Source: Ascidia mentula (Eukaryota > Chordata > Ascidiacea > Phlebobranchia > Ascidiidae). From it: 64,000 nt of DNA. The position numbers and the translations under genes were made by a program. Each line of letters opens with the position of its first letter. Positions within the stretch are counted from its first letter, which is position 1. Below the pieces are notes generated by a model. The model had not been told where the DNA came from, ran no database searches, and saw only the letters and a list, made by a program, of their open reading frames with translations. This document shows positions 23,012 through 36,420 of the stretch, piece by piece. The DNA is taken from positions 21,581,001 to 21,645,000 of the forward strand of contig OX387199.1 in the NCBI GenBank assembly GCA_947561715.1, written 5' to 3'.

Positions 23012-23992
23012 GGCGACAGTTTAAGTTTCACCAGATACTTTATGCTGAACCAAAGCTAAATTATTAGAATACATAATTTCGTTAAATATTTCGATGTAAG
23101 TAATTTGTAGCTGTTACTATTATGGTGTCAACTGTATGTTAAATGCAAGTACGTCTGTTATCTTCACAATCTAATTTTCTTTCATGAACAGACACGATTT
23201 TATGTTGATTTATTACCGATATGTTCAGAAAAGACGGGAGATTCAAAAAAACACCCCATAATGCATTTTAAACGCAACGGGAGTGACGTCATCTCAACTA
23301 CAAACCGAGCGTCTTACAAACTCACGTTCAATGTCACGTAACCTCTAAACGTCACCAGTATATGTTGTTGTTTATCTGAGTTGGTATCTGGCAATTTCCC
23401 ACCCTTTCAACCTTCCCAAACCTTCGCACGGTTAATCAACAGCTAATATTGGTATTGGTTCCTTCCTCTGTACCCACAGTCGTCACGTTTGTCGTGCCAG
23501 TCTCTGAAGGCCAGGTCTGTCAACAGCAAAACCCAACCAAGAATACCAGACTAATATTTCCGAACGCTCGACTCAAATTATAGCGACAATGCAGTTTGTA
23601 ATTAGACATACAGTCTTAACCAAGCAAAATCCATGCACGTCAAAACACATTATTTTCAGGAAAGTTTTGAAGGAGAGTTTAATGAGCCGTGCAGAACGTT
23701 TAACAACATTTATAATTATATTGAAGCAAATAAGCCACAATAGAATCATTGCGCTGCAGACAGTACAGCAGTACTCCATCCTGCAAGATTTATCTGTGTT
23801 GGACTAGATGTAAAATTGCAACTGCAGATCGAAACATTGTGCATTGCAAAAATAATTGATTTGAAAGCGTTTTCTTGCAAAGTAACTAAAAATTCAAACT
23901 ATAACAACAAACCCAAACTAACACACTTGCAAACAAACAGAAATATACAACAATTTAATATCGCGCGTAATATTCGGTAGCTAAGCAATACA
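23012..23992. repeat. Gene-free upstream of gamma
   Basis: 23350..23990 is a copy of the recurrent intergenic block found near 14080 and 55640. Nothing recognisable in 23012..23350. Confidence 0.65.
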
Positions 23993-25128
23993 ATGCTTTC
24001 AGAGTGCTAAAACGTTTCTATACCACCGACCTGAGCAGACTGTAAATATTCATAGGCTTCAACGTCCGCCCTTGTGCCTCCATTGCACGCCATCGAATGG
24101 TAAAAACTGCCGATCAATCAAATGTTACGTTGCTTCCGCCTTCCCCCGGTTAACTTCCTGTTAACTCTGCTCTATCTCTATGACCTGATGCAGCTTGCTT
24201 TGCTGCCAAACGTAGGTTATTTTGTACTCTAACTGCACTTTAGTGTGGATACATTTGACCTATTGTGTAAGGTGCTAAGCCATATAAAACGAATTGTTGA
24301 GGCAAATATGACTAATGATTACTAGTTGTATATTTCGCCGTAAAGTATATTTCAAATAGTCAACGCAAGCCTCACACTTTGTAGAAACAATGCGACGGAA
24401 AAGTACTTTAAGACTGCACCAGACACACAACCGAATCCCAGAAAAACAAAGCCTGCCTTACATTTTTTGCCTTTTTTACCTAACGACAATAAATGCATGT
24501 TTGCTACAATGGCCGGAGAAATTAATCCATAGATTTCTCACAATAAAACGGAAAACTTTTAAACAAAGTTCTATGCACGATCGCAACACAAAAGTTTTCA
24601 AAGAACCAACAAAATCCTGTCGACTTTCTGAAAACGTCTATTCGGTTCCGTTTTTGGTCGTGACATGTCCCGTGAAATTTTTTGTTGCTCTATACCTCCA
24701 TCTTGCGCCAGTTTTTATGACGCCTTAAATAAAGCACAAAAATGCAAACACACAAAAAAATAAGCAGAAACGCGGTGTTTATTGTGAAATTAGTACGGAA
24801 TAATTCTTTGTGTAATACATGCGCAAAACAACAAGAAATCACAATGAAAATCGACACAGTTAAAAGCGCTATTATAAAGTACAAGTAGCTAAGTGCTCTT
24901 TATTAATACATTGAACTTGGTGCAAAACGAAACACAGTTTACATCGCAAAAGCTAACACATGCACATTTACGGATTGTAAAATTAGAAAAAAAAACATAT
25001 TGCACATTGAAATAACAGTATGCGATAAATGTAAATAAGTATTATCCTTTCAATCGCGAAGGTTTAAACTTATGTTAACAGATGGTTTGTGGATATTCAC
25101 AAACTGTTTTGTCGTTCAGTTATGTTCA

Positions 25129-26450
25129 TCATTGTTTAATATCGGTTGCAGCTGGATTGAAGAGTCGTTTCATTAGTTTTTCTTTTCCTTCCTTCGTACC
25201 TCCTTCCACGTAAAACCTATTTTAACCCAACCATGAGGTTACAAATATAACGTGCTTTAAATATATTTTTGTATCCAGTTCAATGCCTGAAATTTTTGAC
25301 GGGCAGCATAGACTCAGTTACACTACCATATGCATTTTGTAGAAACGAGCGATTGGAAATCAAAACCTGAAAAACATTTTTACTGGAAACGTTGTTTTCT
25401 ACGCCAACCTTAGAGAACATGTCACGAATGACGAGTCACGAATGACAGGAAGCAGTCTGTGTGATCGACGGATTTGTCTTTTTACGTATCAATATTAGTC
25501 GGAAACTCGAAAGTAAGTGGGCTTACTGTTGAGTTTTGTTGTGATTTTATTTTGTTATAAAATCACTTTTTGCTATTCTTTTAGATAGAAACCGGGAATG
25601 CTAATAGGCACAATTAATATATCTGTTTAAAATAAAGATCTTACATTGGCGCTTATCGTCTATCACCACCTCTCGAGTTTCCGGACAGCACCAACTTCTT
25701 CAGGATGGTTCTTGCTGTATTTTTCCTCATATCCAAATCCCCTTGAAAAACTTTTTCCAGCTGCCTAAATACATCTAACTCATTTTCCTTTCTCTCTGAC
25801 ATGGAAACTCTCAACATAGAAACGGAGATGCAGGATGACACAGGGATGGATTGGTGGACATCACCATCAGCAAGTCGTCTGGCAATCTCGAACAACAAGA
25901 AAACAGAGATCTCGAAAAATCTACCACTAAAATTTCTCTGGTTTTTGATGCAAACTGATTTTGTCATAAACTTTTCAAAGTAATGCGGAAATCCTTGAAT
26001 CTCGTATGTTTTTGGCGGTTGAAGAAAGTATTTAAATGTGTTCGGTTGGCTTGTGAGGGAAGAAGTCATCATTAAACCATTCCCAGGTTGATTGAAAGTT
26101 GGGTTTGCGAGCAAGATAATATCTCGATTCTCACCAGGTCCGCAACGGAAGAAGAAGTAATTTCTTGCTTCATACATTTCTCTGTGTTGAACAATATCAA
26201 TGAACTTGTACAGCAACTTTTAACCCTTGACCACCTCAAAGTTGTAACTTGCCACTCGTTTGCCGGGAGCCAGGATCTTCTTTTCTATGCAATACTTTTC
26301 CAAATTTGTCAAGAGGTGATGGTTGGTTGGCATGACAACTTGTGGAAAATTGCTTCTAAATATTTTGTCGTACTTTCTAAACTCATCATAACTTTCTGTC
26401 TTGGTCCCAATGTTTCGTTTCCACGACGAAAAGGGGAAACATATCAGCAT
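25129..26450 (-). pseudogene. Beta-2: broken tandem-family gene (tandem unit 1)
   Basis: Last exon 25216..25129 (FYVEGGTKEGKEKLMKRLFN) and core exon from 25696 up. One in-frame stop interrupts the core ahead of LLYKFIDIV. The last coding base before the donor is changed and the donor (GAA|gttggt) is weaker than in beta-1. Homology to the other beta genes ends at about 26425, so the MARVIK N-terminus and usual upstream region are missing; a different ATG at 26448..26450 is in frame with the first part. All other motifs are kept (NYFFFRCG, NQPGNGLMMTSSL, SIPVSSC). The same breaks are in beta-3, so they predate the tandem duplication. Confidence 0.8.
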
Positions 26451-27845
26451 CTTATATTTGATTAGGAAAAACAAACCAAACAATCAAATCCCTCGCTTAC
26501 AGGACTCAATAAAGAAGTAACTCGTATCGTGTTCTAAGGTGAGCGATTTCTGATACTTCACTCACAAACACCCCCTTGTTACGTCACTATATGGCCTCGT
26601 TTCAGTCGAACCACATTCGATTTCACAAACCAAAAATTTCCCCAAAAGCAATCTTTAAAAATCAAAGCTGCATATTACGATTGTACCTGCAGTTATAATC
26701 TGCTATGGCGTATAACATTTGAACTTCCTCGAGGCTTAACATTATGTTCCCGCGCTGTATTCCGACGAACACCAAAGATTATTTACCGTAACTACGTTCA
26801 ATGTCTGAATCACCGAACGTCACCGTAGAGTCGTTTGCTATTGAGGGAAACAAACCGCATAAAGCTCCAACGATGATTCATTAAAGTAGAACCTCACGTG
26901 ATGTTCTAGAATTTCCTGACCTAATATTAAAACTGTGTTGAAATTAACAGATAACATCACAAAGAAACGCAAGTCGCAGCAATATGACGACATTTGTGTG
27001 ATTTTGCGCGGAAACTTATTCGGTGTCGAGCAACACTTTAAATACCACGGTGTCTCTATTGAAAGGAAACAAAGCATTTCAAAACTCTAACAGTGATTCT
27101 ATAAGTAGCAACTTCTCGCGATGTTCTGGAATTTTTTCATAGGTCGAACGCTCGCCGTCCTGTTTTCATACACTTGAACGCCGTATCCGGAGTTGCTTAG
27201 AAACATGACTCCCTGACGGCTAAGCCACAATAAATAACTAAAATGTTTTGTAAATGTTTGTCTCTCTGTGTAAACACCTGGACACCATAAAGTATAAAAT
27301 ATTTGCCAAGACTGTAAAAACATCACAACGCATTAAATCCCTGTATAAAACCCCAGCAGACAAACAACAACCTCATATTAGGTGAGGGTTCATGTTCATG
27401 GGCTGGTCACACATGGCTTAGCAAGTTCGTCCAACGCAGAAACCTATCACAGCTTTGCTCTTAACAAAATCGTTTGTCTGTAACTGTTTACTACATCACA
27501 ATTCTACCGTATTCTCCAGCCCATCATCACCAAACAAACCCATTTCCGTTAACATTTTGCCCATCACTGCAATTGTAGTAGTTTGTGTTGTAAACTTGCG
27601 CCACACAAAACTACGTTCAATATCACGGAATCTCCACACGTCACCATAAATTCCTTTGCTATTGAGGAAAACAAACCATTTTTAAGCTCCAAGTGCGACC
27701 TTCGAAGAACCCAAATGCATTCATACGTGAAAAGTGTGACGTCACCAATGGCTTGGTCGGCCTGCGTTTAGCGTGCAAGTAGGTAGGTTGAGCTACGATT
27801 GGCGGTATGCTAAATTTAACATCAACCTCAAACTAACCTTATTAC
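26451..27845. repeat. Foreign upstream block of tandem unit 1
   Basis: Replaces the normal beta upstream DNA. It contains internally related segments: about 26800..26880 and 27610..27690 share a TACGTTCAAT...GTCACC...TTTGCTATTGAGG...AAACAAACC pattern, so it is itself an old degenerate repeat. CACGTG and CGCGATGTTCT words recur here as in 38.0-39.2 kb. No gene supported. Confidence 0.6.
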
Positions 27846-30800
27846 ATGCTTTCAAAGTGCTAAAGCGTTTCTTTACCACTGACCTAAGCAGACTGTAAAT
27901 ATTCATAGGCTTCAACGTCCGCCCTTATGCCTCCATTGCACGCCATTGAATGGTTAAAACTGCCTATCAATCTATTGTTACGTTGCTTCCGCCTTCCCCC
28001 GGTTAACTTCCTGTTAACTCTGCTCTATCTCTATGACCTGATGCAGCTTGCTTTGCTGCCAAACGTAGGTTATTTTGTACTCTAACTGCACTTTAGTGTG
28101 GATACATTTGACCTATTGTGTAAGGTGCAAAGCCATATAAAACGAATTGTTGAGGCAAATATGACTTATTTTAAATGATTACTAGTTGTACATTTCGCCG
28201 TAAAGTATATTTCAAATAGTCAACGCAAGCCTCACACTTTGTAGAAACAATGCGACGGAAAAGTACTTTAAGACTGCACCAGACACACAACCGAATCCCA
28301 GAAAAACAAAGCCTGCCTTACATTTTTTGCCTTTTTTACCTAACGACAATAAATGCATGTTTGCTACAATGGCCGGAGAAATTAATCCATAGATTTCTCA
28401 CAATAAAACGGAAAACTTTTAAACAAAGTTCTATGCACGATCGCAACACAAAAGTTTTCAAAGAACCAACAAAATCCTGTCGACTTTCTGAAAACGTCTA
28501 TTCGGTTCCGTTTTTGGTCGTGACATGTCCCGTGAAATTTTTTGTTGCTCTATACCTCCATCTTGCGCCAGTTTTTATGACGCCTTAAATAAAGCACAAA
28601 AATGCAAACACACAAAAAAATAAGCAGAAACGCGGTGTTTATTGTGAAATTAGTACGGAATAATTCTTTGTGTAATACATGCGCAAAACAACAAGAAATC
28701 ACAATGAAAATCGACACAGTTAAAAGCGCTATTATATAAAGTACAAGTAGCTAAGTGCTCTTTATTAATACATTGAACTTGGTGCAAAACGAAACACAGT
28801 TTACATCGCAAAAGCTAACACATGCACATTTACGGATTGTAAAATTAGAAAAAAAAACATATTGCACATTGAAATAACAGTATGCGATAAATGTAAATAA
28901 GTATTATCCTTTCAATCGCGAAGGTTTAAACTTATGTTAACAGATGGTTTGTGGATATTCACAAACTGTTTTGTCGTTCAGTTATGTTCATCATTGTTTA
29001 ATATCGGTTGCAGCTGGATTGAAGAGTCGTTTCATTAGTTTTTCTTTTCCTTCCTTCGTACCTCCTTCCACGTAAAACCTATTTTAACCCAACCATGAGG
29101 TTACAAATATAACGTGCTTTAAATATATTTTTGTATCCAGTTCAATGTCTGAAATTTTAACGGGCAGCATAGACTCAGTTACACTACCATATGCATTTTG
29201 TAGAAACGAGCGATTGGAAATCAAAACCTGAAAAACATTTTTACTGGAAACGTTGTTTTCTACGCCAACCTTAGAGAACATGTCACGAATGACTACAGGA
29301 AGCAGTCTGTGTGATCGACGGATTTGTCTTTTTACGTATCAATATTAGTCGGAAACTCGAAAGTAAGTGGGCTTACTGTTGAGTTTTGTTGTGATTTTAT
29401 TTTGTTATAAAATCACTTTTTGCTATTCTTTTAGATAGAAACCGGGAATGCTAATAGGCACAATTAATATATCTGTTTAAAATAAAGATCTTACATTGGC
29501 GCTTATCGTCTATCACCACCTCTCGAGTTTCCGGACAGCACCAACTTCTTCAGGATGGTTCTTGCTGCATTTTTCCTCATATCCAAATCCCCTTGAAAAA
29601 CTTTTTCCAGCTGCCTAAATACATCTAACTCATTTTCCTTTCTCTCTGACATGGAAACTCTCAACATAGAAACGGAGATGCAGGATGACACAGGGATGGA
29701 TTGGTGGACATCACCATCAGCAAGTCGTCTGGCAATCTCGAACAACAAGAAAACAGAGATCTCGAAAAATCTACCACTAAAATTTCTCTGGTTTTTGATG
29801 CAAACTGATTTTGTCATAAACTTTTCAAAGTAATGCGGAAATCCTTGAATCTCGTATGTTTTTGGCGGTTGAAGAAAGTATTTAAATGTGTTCGGTTGGC
29901 TTGTGAGGGAAGAAGTCATCATTAAACCATTCCCAGGTTGATTGAAAGTTGGGTTTGCGAGCAAGATAATATCTCGATTCTCACCAGGTCCGCAACGGAA
30001 GAAGAAGTAATTTCTTGCTTCATACATTTCTCTGTGTTGAACAATATCAATGAACTTGTACAGCAACTTTTAACCCTTGACCACCTCAAAGTTGTAACTT
30101 GCCACTCGTTTACCGGGAGCCAGGATATTCTTTTCATCGCAATATTTTTCCAAATTTGTCAAGAGGTGATGGTTGGTTGGCATGACAACTTGTGGAAAAT
30201 TGCTTCTAAATATTTTGTCGTACTTTCTAAACTCATCATAACTTTCTGTCTTGGTCCCAATGTTTCGTTTCCACGACGAAAAGGGAAAACATATCAGCAT
30301 CTTATATTTGATTAGGAAAAACAAACCAAACAATCAAATCCCTCGCTTACAGGACTCAATAAAGAAGTAACTCGTATCGTGTTCTAAGGTGAGCGATTTC
30401 TGATACTTCACTCACAAACACCCCCTTGTTACGTCACTATATGGCCTCGTTTCAGTCGAACCACATTCGATTTCACAAACCAAAAATTTCCCCAAAAGCA
30501 ATCTTTAAAAATCAAAGCTGCATATTACGATTGTACCTGCAGTTATAATCTGCTATGGCGCATAACATTTGAACTTCCTCGAGGCTTAACATTATGTTCC
30601 CGCGCTGTATTCCGACGAACACCAAAGATTATTTACCGTAACTACGTTCAATGTCTGAATCACCGAACGTCACCGTAGAGTCGTTTGCTATTGAGGGAAA
30701 CAAACCGCATAAAGCTCCAACGATGATTCATTAAAGTAGAACCTCACGTGATGTTCTAGAATTTCCTGACCTAATATTAAAACTGTGTTGAAATTAACAG

Positions 30801-31700
30801 ATAACATCACAAAGAAACGCAAGTCGCAGCAATATGACGACATTTGTGTGATTTTGCGCGGAAACTTATTCGGTGTCGAGCAACACTTTAAATACCACGG
30901 TGTCTCTATTGAAAGGAAACAAAGCATTTCAAAACTCTAACAGTGATTCTATAAGTAGCAACTTCTCGCGATGTTCTGGAATTTGTTCATGGGTCGAACG
31001 CTCGCCGTCCTGTTTTCATACACTTGAACGCCGTATCCGGGGTTGCTTAGAAACGCAACATCACTCCCTGACGGCTAAGCCACAATAAATAACTAAAATG
31101 TTTTGTAAATGTTTGTCTCTCTGTGTAAACACCTGGACACCATAAAGTATAAAATATTTGCCAAGACTGTAAAAACGTCACAACGCATTAAATCCCTGTA
31201 TAAAACCCCAGCAGACAAACAACAACCTCATATTAGGTGAGGGTTCATGTTCATGGGCTGGTCACACATGGCTTAGCAAGTTCGTCCAACGCAGAAACCT
31301 ATCACAGCTTTGCTCTTAACAAAATCGTTTGTCTGTAACTGTTTACTACATCACAATTCTACCGTATTCTCCAGCCCATCATCACCAAACAAACCCATTT
31401 CCGTTAACATTTTGCCCATCACTGCAATTGTAGTAGTTTGTGTTGTAAACTTGCGCCACACAAAACTACGTTCAATATCACGGAATCTCCACACGTCACC
31501 ATAAATTCCTTTGCTATTGAGGAAAACAAACCATTTTTAAGCTCCAAGTGCGACCTTCGAAGAACCCAAATGCATTCATGCGTGAAAAGTGTGACGTCAC
31601 CAATGGCTTGGTCGGCCTGCGTTTAGCGTGCAAGTAGGTAGGTTGAGCTACGATTGGCGGTATGCTAAATTTAACATCAACCTCAAACTAACCTTATTAC
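27846..31700. repeat. Tandem unit 2 of 3.85 kb
   Basis: Near-identical to unit 1. It contains the beta-3 pseudogene and, at 30301..31700, the same foreign upstream block, in which nothing gene-like is seen. Confidence 0.85.
28991..30300 (-). pseudogene. Beta-3: broken tandem-family gene (tandem unit 2)
   Basis: Last exon 29078..28991, core exon 30300..29546. Almost identical to beta-2 and shares its in-frame stop, its weakened donor and its foreign 5' end. It differs from beta-2 in a small cluster in the N-terminal half, where it reads DEKNILAPGKR as in beta-1, while beta-2 reads IEKKILAPGKR. It is broken in the same way as beta-2. Confidence 0.8.
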
Positions 31701-32690
31701 ATGCTTTCAAAGTGCTAAAGCGTTTCTTTACCACTGACCTAAGCAGACTGTAAATATTCATAGGCTTCAACGTCCGCCCTTATGCCTCCATTGCACGCCA
31801 TTGAATGGTTAAAACTGCCTATCAATCTATTGTTACGTTGCTTCCGCCTTCCCCAGGTTAACTTCCTGTTAACTCTGCTCTATCTCTATGACCTGATGCA
31901 GCTTGCTTTGCTGCCAAACGTAGGTTATTTTGTACTCTAACTGCACTTTAGTGTGGATACATTTGACCTATTGTGTAAGGTGCAAAGCCATATAAAACGA
32001 ATTGTTGAGGCAAATATGACTTATTTTAAATGATTACTAGTTGTACATTTCGCCGTAAAGTATATTTCAAATAGTCAACGCAAGCCTCACACTTTGTAGA
32101 AACAATGCGACGGAAAAGTACTTTAAGACTGCACCAGACACACAACCGAATCCCAGAAAAACAAAGCCTGCCTTACATTTTTTGCCTTTTTTACCTAACG
32201 ACAATAAATGCATGTTTGCTACAATGGCCGGAGAAATTAATCCATAGATTTCTCACAATAAAACGGAAAACTTTTAAACAAAGTTCTATGCACGATCGCA
32301 ACACAAAAGTTTTCAAAGAACCAACAAAATCCTGTCGACTTTCTGAAAACGTCTATTCGGTTCCGTTTTTGGTCGTGATATGTCCCGTGAAATTTTTTGT
32401 TGCTCTATACCTCCATCTTGCGCCAGTTTTTATGACGCCTTAAATAAAGCACAAAAATGCAAACACACAAAAAAATAAGCAGAAACGCGGTGTTTATTGT
32501 GAAATTAGTACGGAATAATTCTTTGTGTAATACATGCGCAAAACAACAAGAAATCACAATGAAAATCGACGCAGTTAAAAGCGCTATTATAAAGTACAAG
32601 TAGCTAAGTGCTCTTTATTAATACATTGAACTTGGTGCAAAACGAAACACAGTTTACATCGCAAAAGCTAACACATGCACATTTACGGAT
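31701..32690. repeat. Partial tandem unit 3
   Basis: Repeats the first part of the 3.85-kb unit, then switches at about 32685 to the sequence type found downstream of the other beta genes (GAAATTGCAGACAACG rather than AAAATTAGAAAAAAAA). The switch marks a recombination point between the tandem array and the beta-4 locus. Confidence 0.75.
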
Positions 32691-32847
32691 TGTGAAATTG
32701 CAGACAACGTATTGCACATTCAAATAACATTATGCGATAAATGTAAATAAGTATTATCCTTGCAATCGCGAAAGTTTGAACATATGTCAACAGATGGTTT
32801 GTGGATATTCACAAACTGTTTTGTTGTTCAGTTATGTACATCATTGT

Positions 32848-34353
32848 TTAATATCGGTTGCAGGCAGCTGGATTGAAAAGTCGTTTCATTAGTTTTTCTT
32901 TTTCTTCCTTCGTACCTCCTTCCTCGTAAAACCTATTTTAACCCAACCAAAAAGTTATAAATATAACGCGCTTTAAATATATTTGTATATCCAGTCCAAT
33001 GTCTCAAATTATAATGGGCAGCGTAGACTCAGTTACACTACGATGTGCATTTTGTAGAAACGAGCGATTCGAAAGCAAATCCTGAAAACATTTTTACTTG
33101 TAACGTTCTTTGCTTTTACTTGTGTAAAACGATTTTGGGATCTGTAGAAAAAACTTCAAGGTAATTGAGGGCCAGCATTTTATTTTCTATATGCGCTCTG
33201 ATAAATAAGAGTTAGTTTCAGTTTTTCAGGAGATATATGACCCCATTCCGCAGGCCCATGTGCACAGGCGAAAATCTTTTGTACACCAACCATAGAGAAC
33301 ATGTCACGAATGACTACAGGAAGCAGTCTGTGTGACCGACGGATTTGTCTTTTTTCGCATCATTTGCCGGAAACTCGAAAAGGAGTAAGTGCTCTTGCTG
33401 TTAAGTTTTGTTGTGATTTTTGTTTTTTTTGCTCTTTTCTTTTAGACAGAAACCGGGAATGCCAATAGGCACAATTATTATTTCTTTTAAAAACAAAGAC
33501 CCTACATTGGCGCTTATCGTCTATCACCCCCTTTCGAGTTTCCGGACAATACTAACCTCTTCAGGATTTTTCTTGCCTTATCTTCCCTCATATCCAAATC
33601 CCCTTGAAAAACTATTTTCAGCTGGCTCAATACATCTAACTCATTTTCATTTCTCTCTGACATGGAAACTCTCAACATAGAAACGGAGATGCAGGATGAC
33701 ACAGGGATGGATTGGTGGACATCACCATCAACAAGTCGTCTGGCAATCTCGAACAACAAGAAAACAGAGATCTCGAAAAACCGACCCTCGTCTCCCGTGC
33801 TGTCGCCTTTGGTGCTGACTGATTTTGTCATAAACATCTCAAAGTATTGCGGAAAACCTTGAAACTCGTGTATTTTTGGTGGTGGAAGCAAGTATTCAAA
33901 TGTGTTTGGTTGTTTTGTGAGGGAAGAGGTCATCATTAAACCATTCCCAGGTTGATCTTTAGTTGGGTTTGCGAGCAAGATAATATCTCGATTCTCACCG
34001 GGTCCACAATGGAAGAAGAAGTAATTTTCTTCTTCATACATTTCTCTGTGTTGAACAATATCAATGAGAGTGTAGAGCAACTTTTGACCCTTGACCTCCT
34101 TATAGTTGTAACTTGCCACTCGTTTGTCGGGAGCCCGGATCTTCTTTATTTTGCAATATTTTTTCAAATTTGTCAAGAGGTGATGGTTGGTTGGTATGAC
34201 AACTTGTGGAAAATTGCTTCTAAATATTTTGTCGTACTTTCTAAACTCATCATAACTTTCTGTCTTGGTCCCAATGTTTCGTTTCCACGAGACTTGTCCA
34301 CTCCATAGATTACGAGACCCCAAAATGCCGTAACATTTAATTACTCTGGCCAT
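32848..34353 (-). CDS. Beta-4: tandem-family protein, two exons
   Basis: Intact family gene of 293 residues; function unknown. Exon 1 is 34353..33557 and exon 2 is 32932..32848, with the usual beta junction. The MARVIKCYG start has an in-frame stop four codons upstream, which fixes it. Motifs as in beta-1: YDEFRKYDKIFRSNF, VKGQKLLYTLIDIV, NYFFFHCG (His in place of the usual Arg), DIILLANP, DQPGNGLMMTSSL, FFEISVFLLFEIARRLVDGD, SIPVSSC. Relative to beta-1 it has STKGDSTGDEG in the loop before FFEIS. A 4-base insertion in the last exon changes the C-terminus to FNPAACNRY. About 490 bases present upstream of beta-5 are missing upstream of this gene (junction near 34870). Confidence 0.8.
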
Positions 34354-36420
34354 CCAATTCTATTTAACCAACTAGCAACAAATCTTCGGTGTGTAAGAAT
34401 TTCTGTGTTAAAAATAAAGGTTATACTTTCGTACTAAGTTATGAATTGAGAGTCATCAGATGAACTGCACGCCTTTCACATAATATTTAATCTTCTAATT
34501 AGATTATCTCAATAAACCTGTGAAGAACCCGTACTTCGCTAAGGCATAATCTTATCTCAGCGACATTATATTACCTCTATAATACGCGTGTTTTTTATTT
34601 GCGGAAACTGGTAATGCTAATAGTAGGGTTATCGATTTTGCAATTAATAATACATCAGCTGACATTGAACCAAAGCTTGTTACTTTATTGATACAACGAT
34701 TTTTTTACGTTTTTGTCATTATTTTGTTAAACCTCGTTTCTGCTGGCAATATATTGTGGAAAACACACAAACTTGTCCTGGTATCGAGCCTGTTGTCTGA
34801 ACTTGCCCTGTTGCTGCTACAATATCATCATTGTGTTTTGTTGTGACAGACACAAACCACGTTACCTCAACGACTCAGTATACGATGCTGTTTATCTGAG
34901 TTGGTGTCGGACAATTGCCCGCCCCTTTAACCTTCCCAAACCTTCGTACGGTTTCGCACAGCTAACATTGGTATTGGTTCCGCCCCCTGTAGCCGCAGTC
35001 GTCACGTTTGTCGTACCATGCAAGCCCAGGTCTGTAAACAGTAAACCTAACCAAGAATACCAGGCTAATATTTGCGAACGCTCGAATCAAACTATAGCAA
35101 CATTTGTACTTTGCTCTTAACCTTCACCACGCAAAATCAAAGCACGACAAAACACACTGTTTTCAGGAAAGTTTTAATTTCCAAAGTGTTTAAGAGGTAC
35201 AGAATCAATGAATACAAGGTAAAATTTGACATCGATTTTATTTTATTCCAGTAACTAAAAACTAAAACTACAATAGCAAACTAAACTAACACACTCGCAA
35301 ACAAACAGAAATATACAACAATTTAATACCGCGCGAAATATTCGCTACCTAAGCAACAGAATGCTAACTAGAAATTTGCAATTACTCACTCCTCCCATGC
35401 GGTAATCAATTGTCGGCCCTTTTAAAGTCGACAAAAGACCGTGTACCCGAAACAGGAAATGTCACCCCCGGACCAGTCCTAACTTGTCCCGTACCGGTAA
35501 AGAGAAAGTCCAGTTAGAAATTATACGTTTATTCAACTACGGGAACTGGATTGGCCGCGTACCGCACACAAGTTTCAATTGCCAAGCATAAACCAGGTGA
35601 AGTGAACATAAAAGTAAAAGCCCTGGCGACCTGTCATATAACAATGCTTATTATCAATACATTATATTTATGTTAATATTGTTATTATTGTTAATATGTT
35701 GTTGTATTTGTCTTGATACAACGTCACATTGCACCCTCTAAATGTCCTATGTCCGATAATCACAGCTATATTTGTTTATGATTCATTATTCTATCTCATG
35801 ATCTAATGCAGTATTTTGCTGCCAAACGTGCGTTATTTTGAAGAGGTACAATGGATACAGGTAACAGCATCATTCTGTCACATGAGAGTAAAATTCTTTG
35901 GTAAAATCTTTCTCTACAAAAAACTTTGGAAGGACCGCAATAATTGATTCGGATCGTTGCTAATTTTCGACAAGTAAAATAGCTTTTTTACATGTTATCA
36001 TCAGTATTCGGCTTAGGGTCAAAAATTTTGGTCCATGCGAGTAAAAAGTGGTCCAATATTGTTTACACTACACTTGAAATAACATAATGCCCTCTAAATA
36101 CTGGAAATACATGCCTAAAGAACATTTACAGAACATACATCTATCTGTTAACTACATCCATTCATAATAATCCCTAATTCATATCAACTCCCTTTCGGTT
36201 CACGACCAAAACCTTAACCTGCCGGCTGCCCCCATCTGTTTTGTTCTCGTTAAACAGATGGGACAGCCTGTAGGTTGCGTGGCGCAACCGTGTTGACAAA
36301 TTAAGTCAACAATATCGCGGTTGAGTGCTATATGACACGGTGTAAAAAACAAATATGATCCCCAATCGCAAGGTTGTAACATCGTGATAATAATTTAAAA
36401 GGAAATGGAATTGTTGTAAG
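34354..36420. repeat. Gene-free upstream of beta-4, duplicated at 45666..48190
   Basis: Matches the DNA upstream of beta-5. It contains the recurrent blocks (34870..35380 and 35400..35560) and an AT-rich run at 35640..35710. A conserved triple-hairpin segment lies at 36216..36310. No gene supported. Confidence 0.7.
36216..36310. repeat. Three consecutive hairpins
   Basis: A long imperfect hairpin (36216..36276; inner arms CATCTGTTT / AAACAGATG, outer arms AACCTGCCGGCTG / CAGCCTGTAGGTT) is followed by GGTTGCG-TGG-CGCAACC (36273..36289) and GTTGAC-7-GTCAAC (36292..36310). The duplicate is at 48017..48111. It may be a structured RNA or the folded end of a DNA element. Confidence 0.6.

Larger units (their letters stand above)
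23993..27845. repeat. Tandem unit 1 of 3.85 kb
   Basis: This unit is followed directly by a near-identical copy at 27846..31700 and a partial third copy at 31701..32690. Each full unit contains beta-type downstream DNA, a broken beta gene and about 1.4 kb of unrelated upstream DNA. Units 1 and 2 differ by a few substitutions, a 7-base indel near 24315, a short rearranged stretch near 25430 and a small patch in the gene, so the duplication is recent. Confidence 0.85.

Noticed and set aside
24390-24728. 112-codon plus-strand frame repeated at 28250 and 32105
   Set aside because: It repeats only because the 3.85-kb unit is repeated; related flanks near 4300, 9500 and 43300 do not keep the frame.
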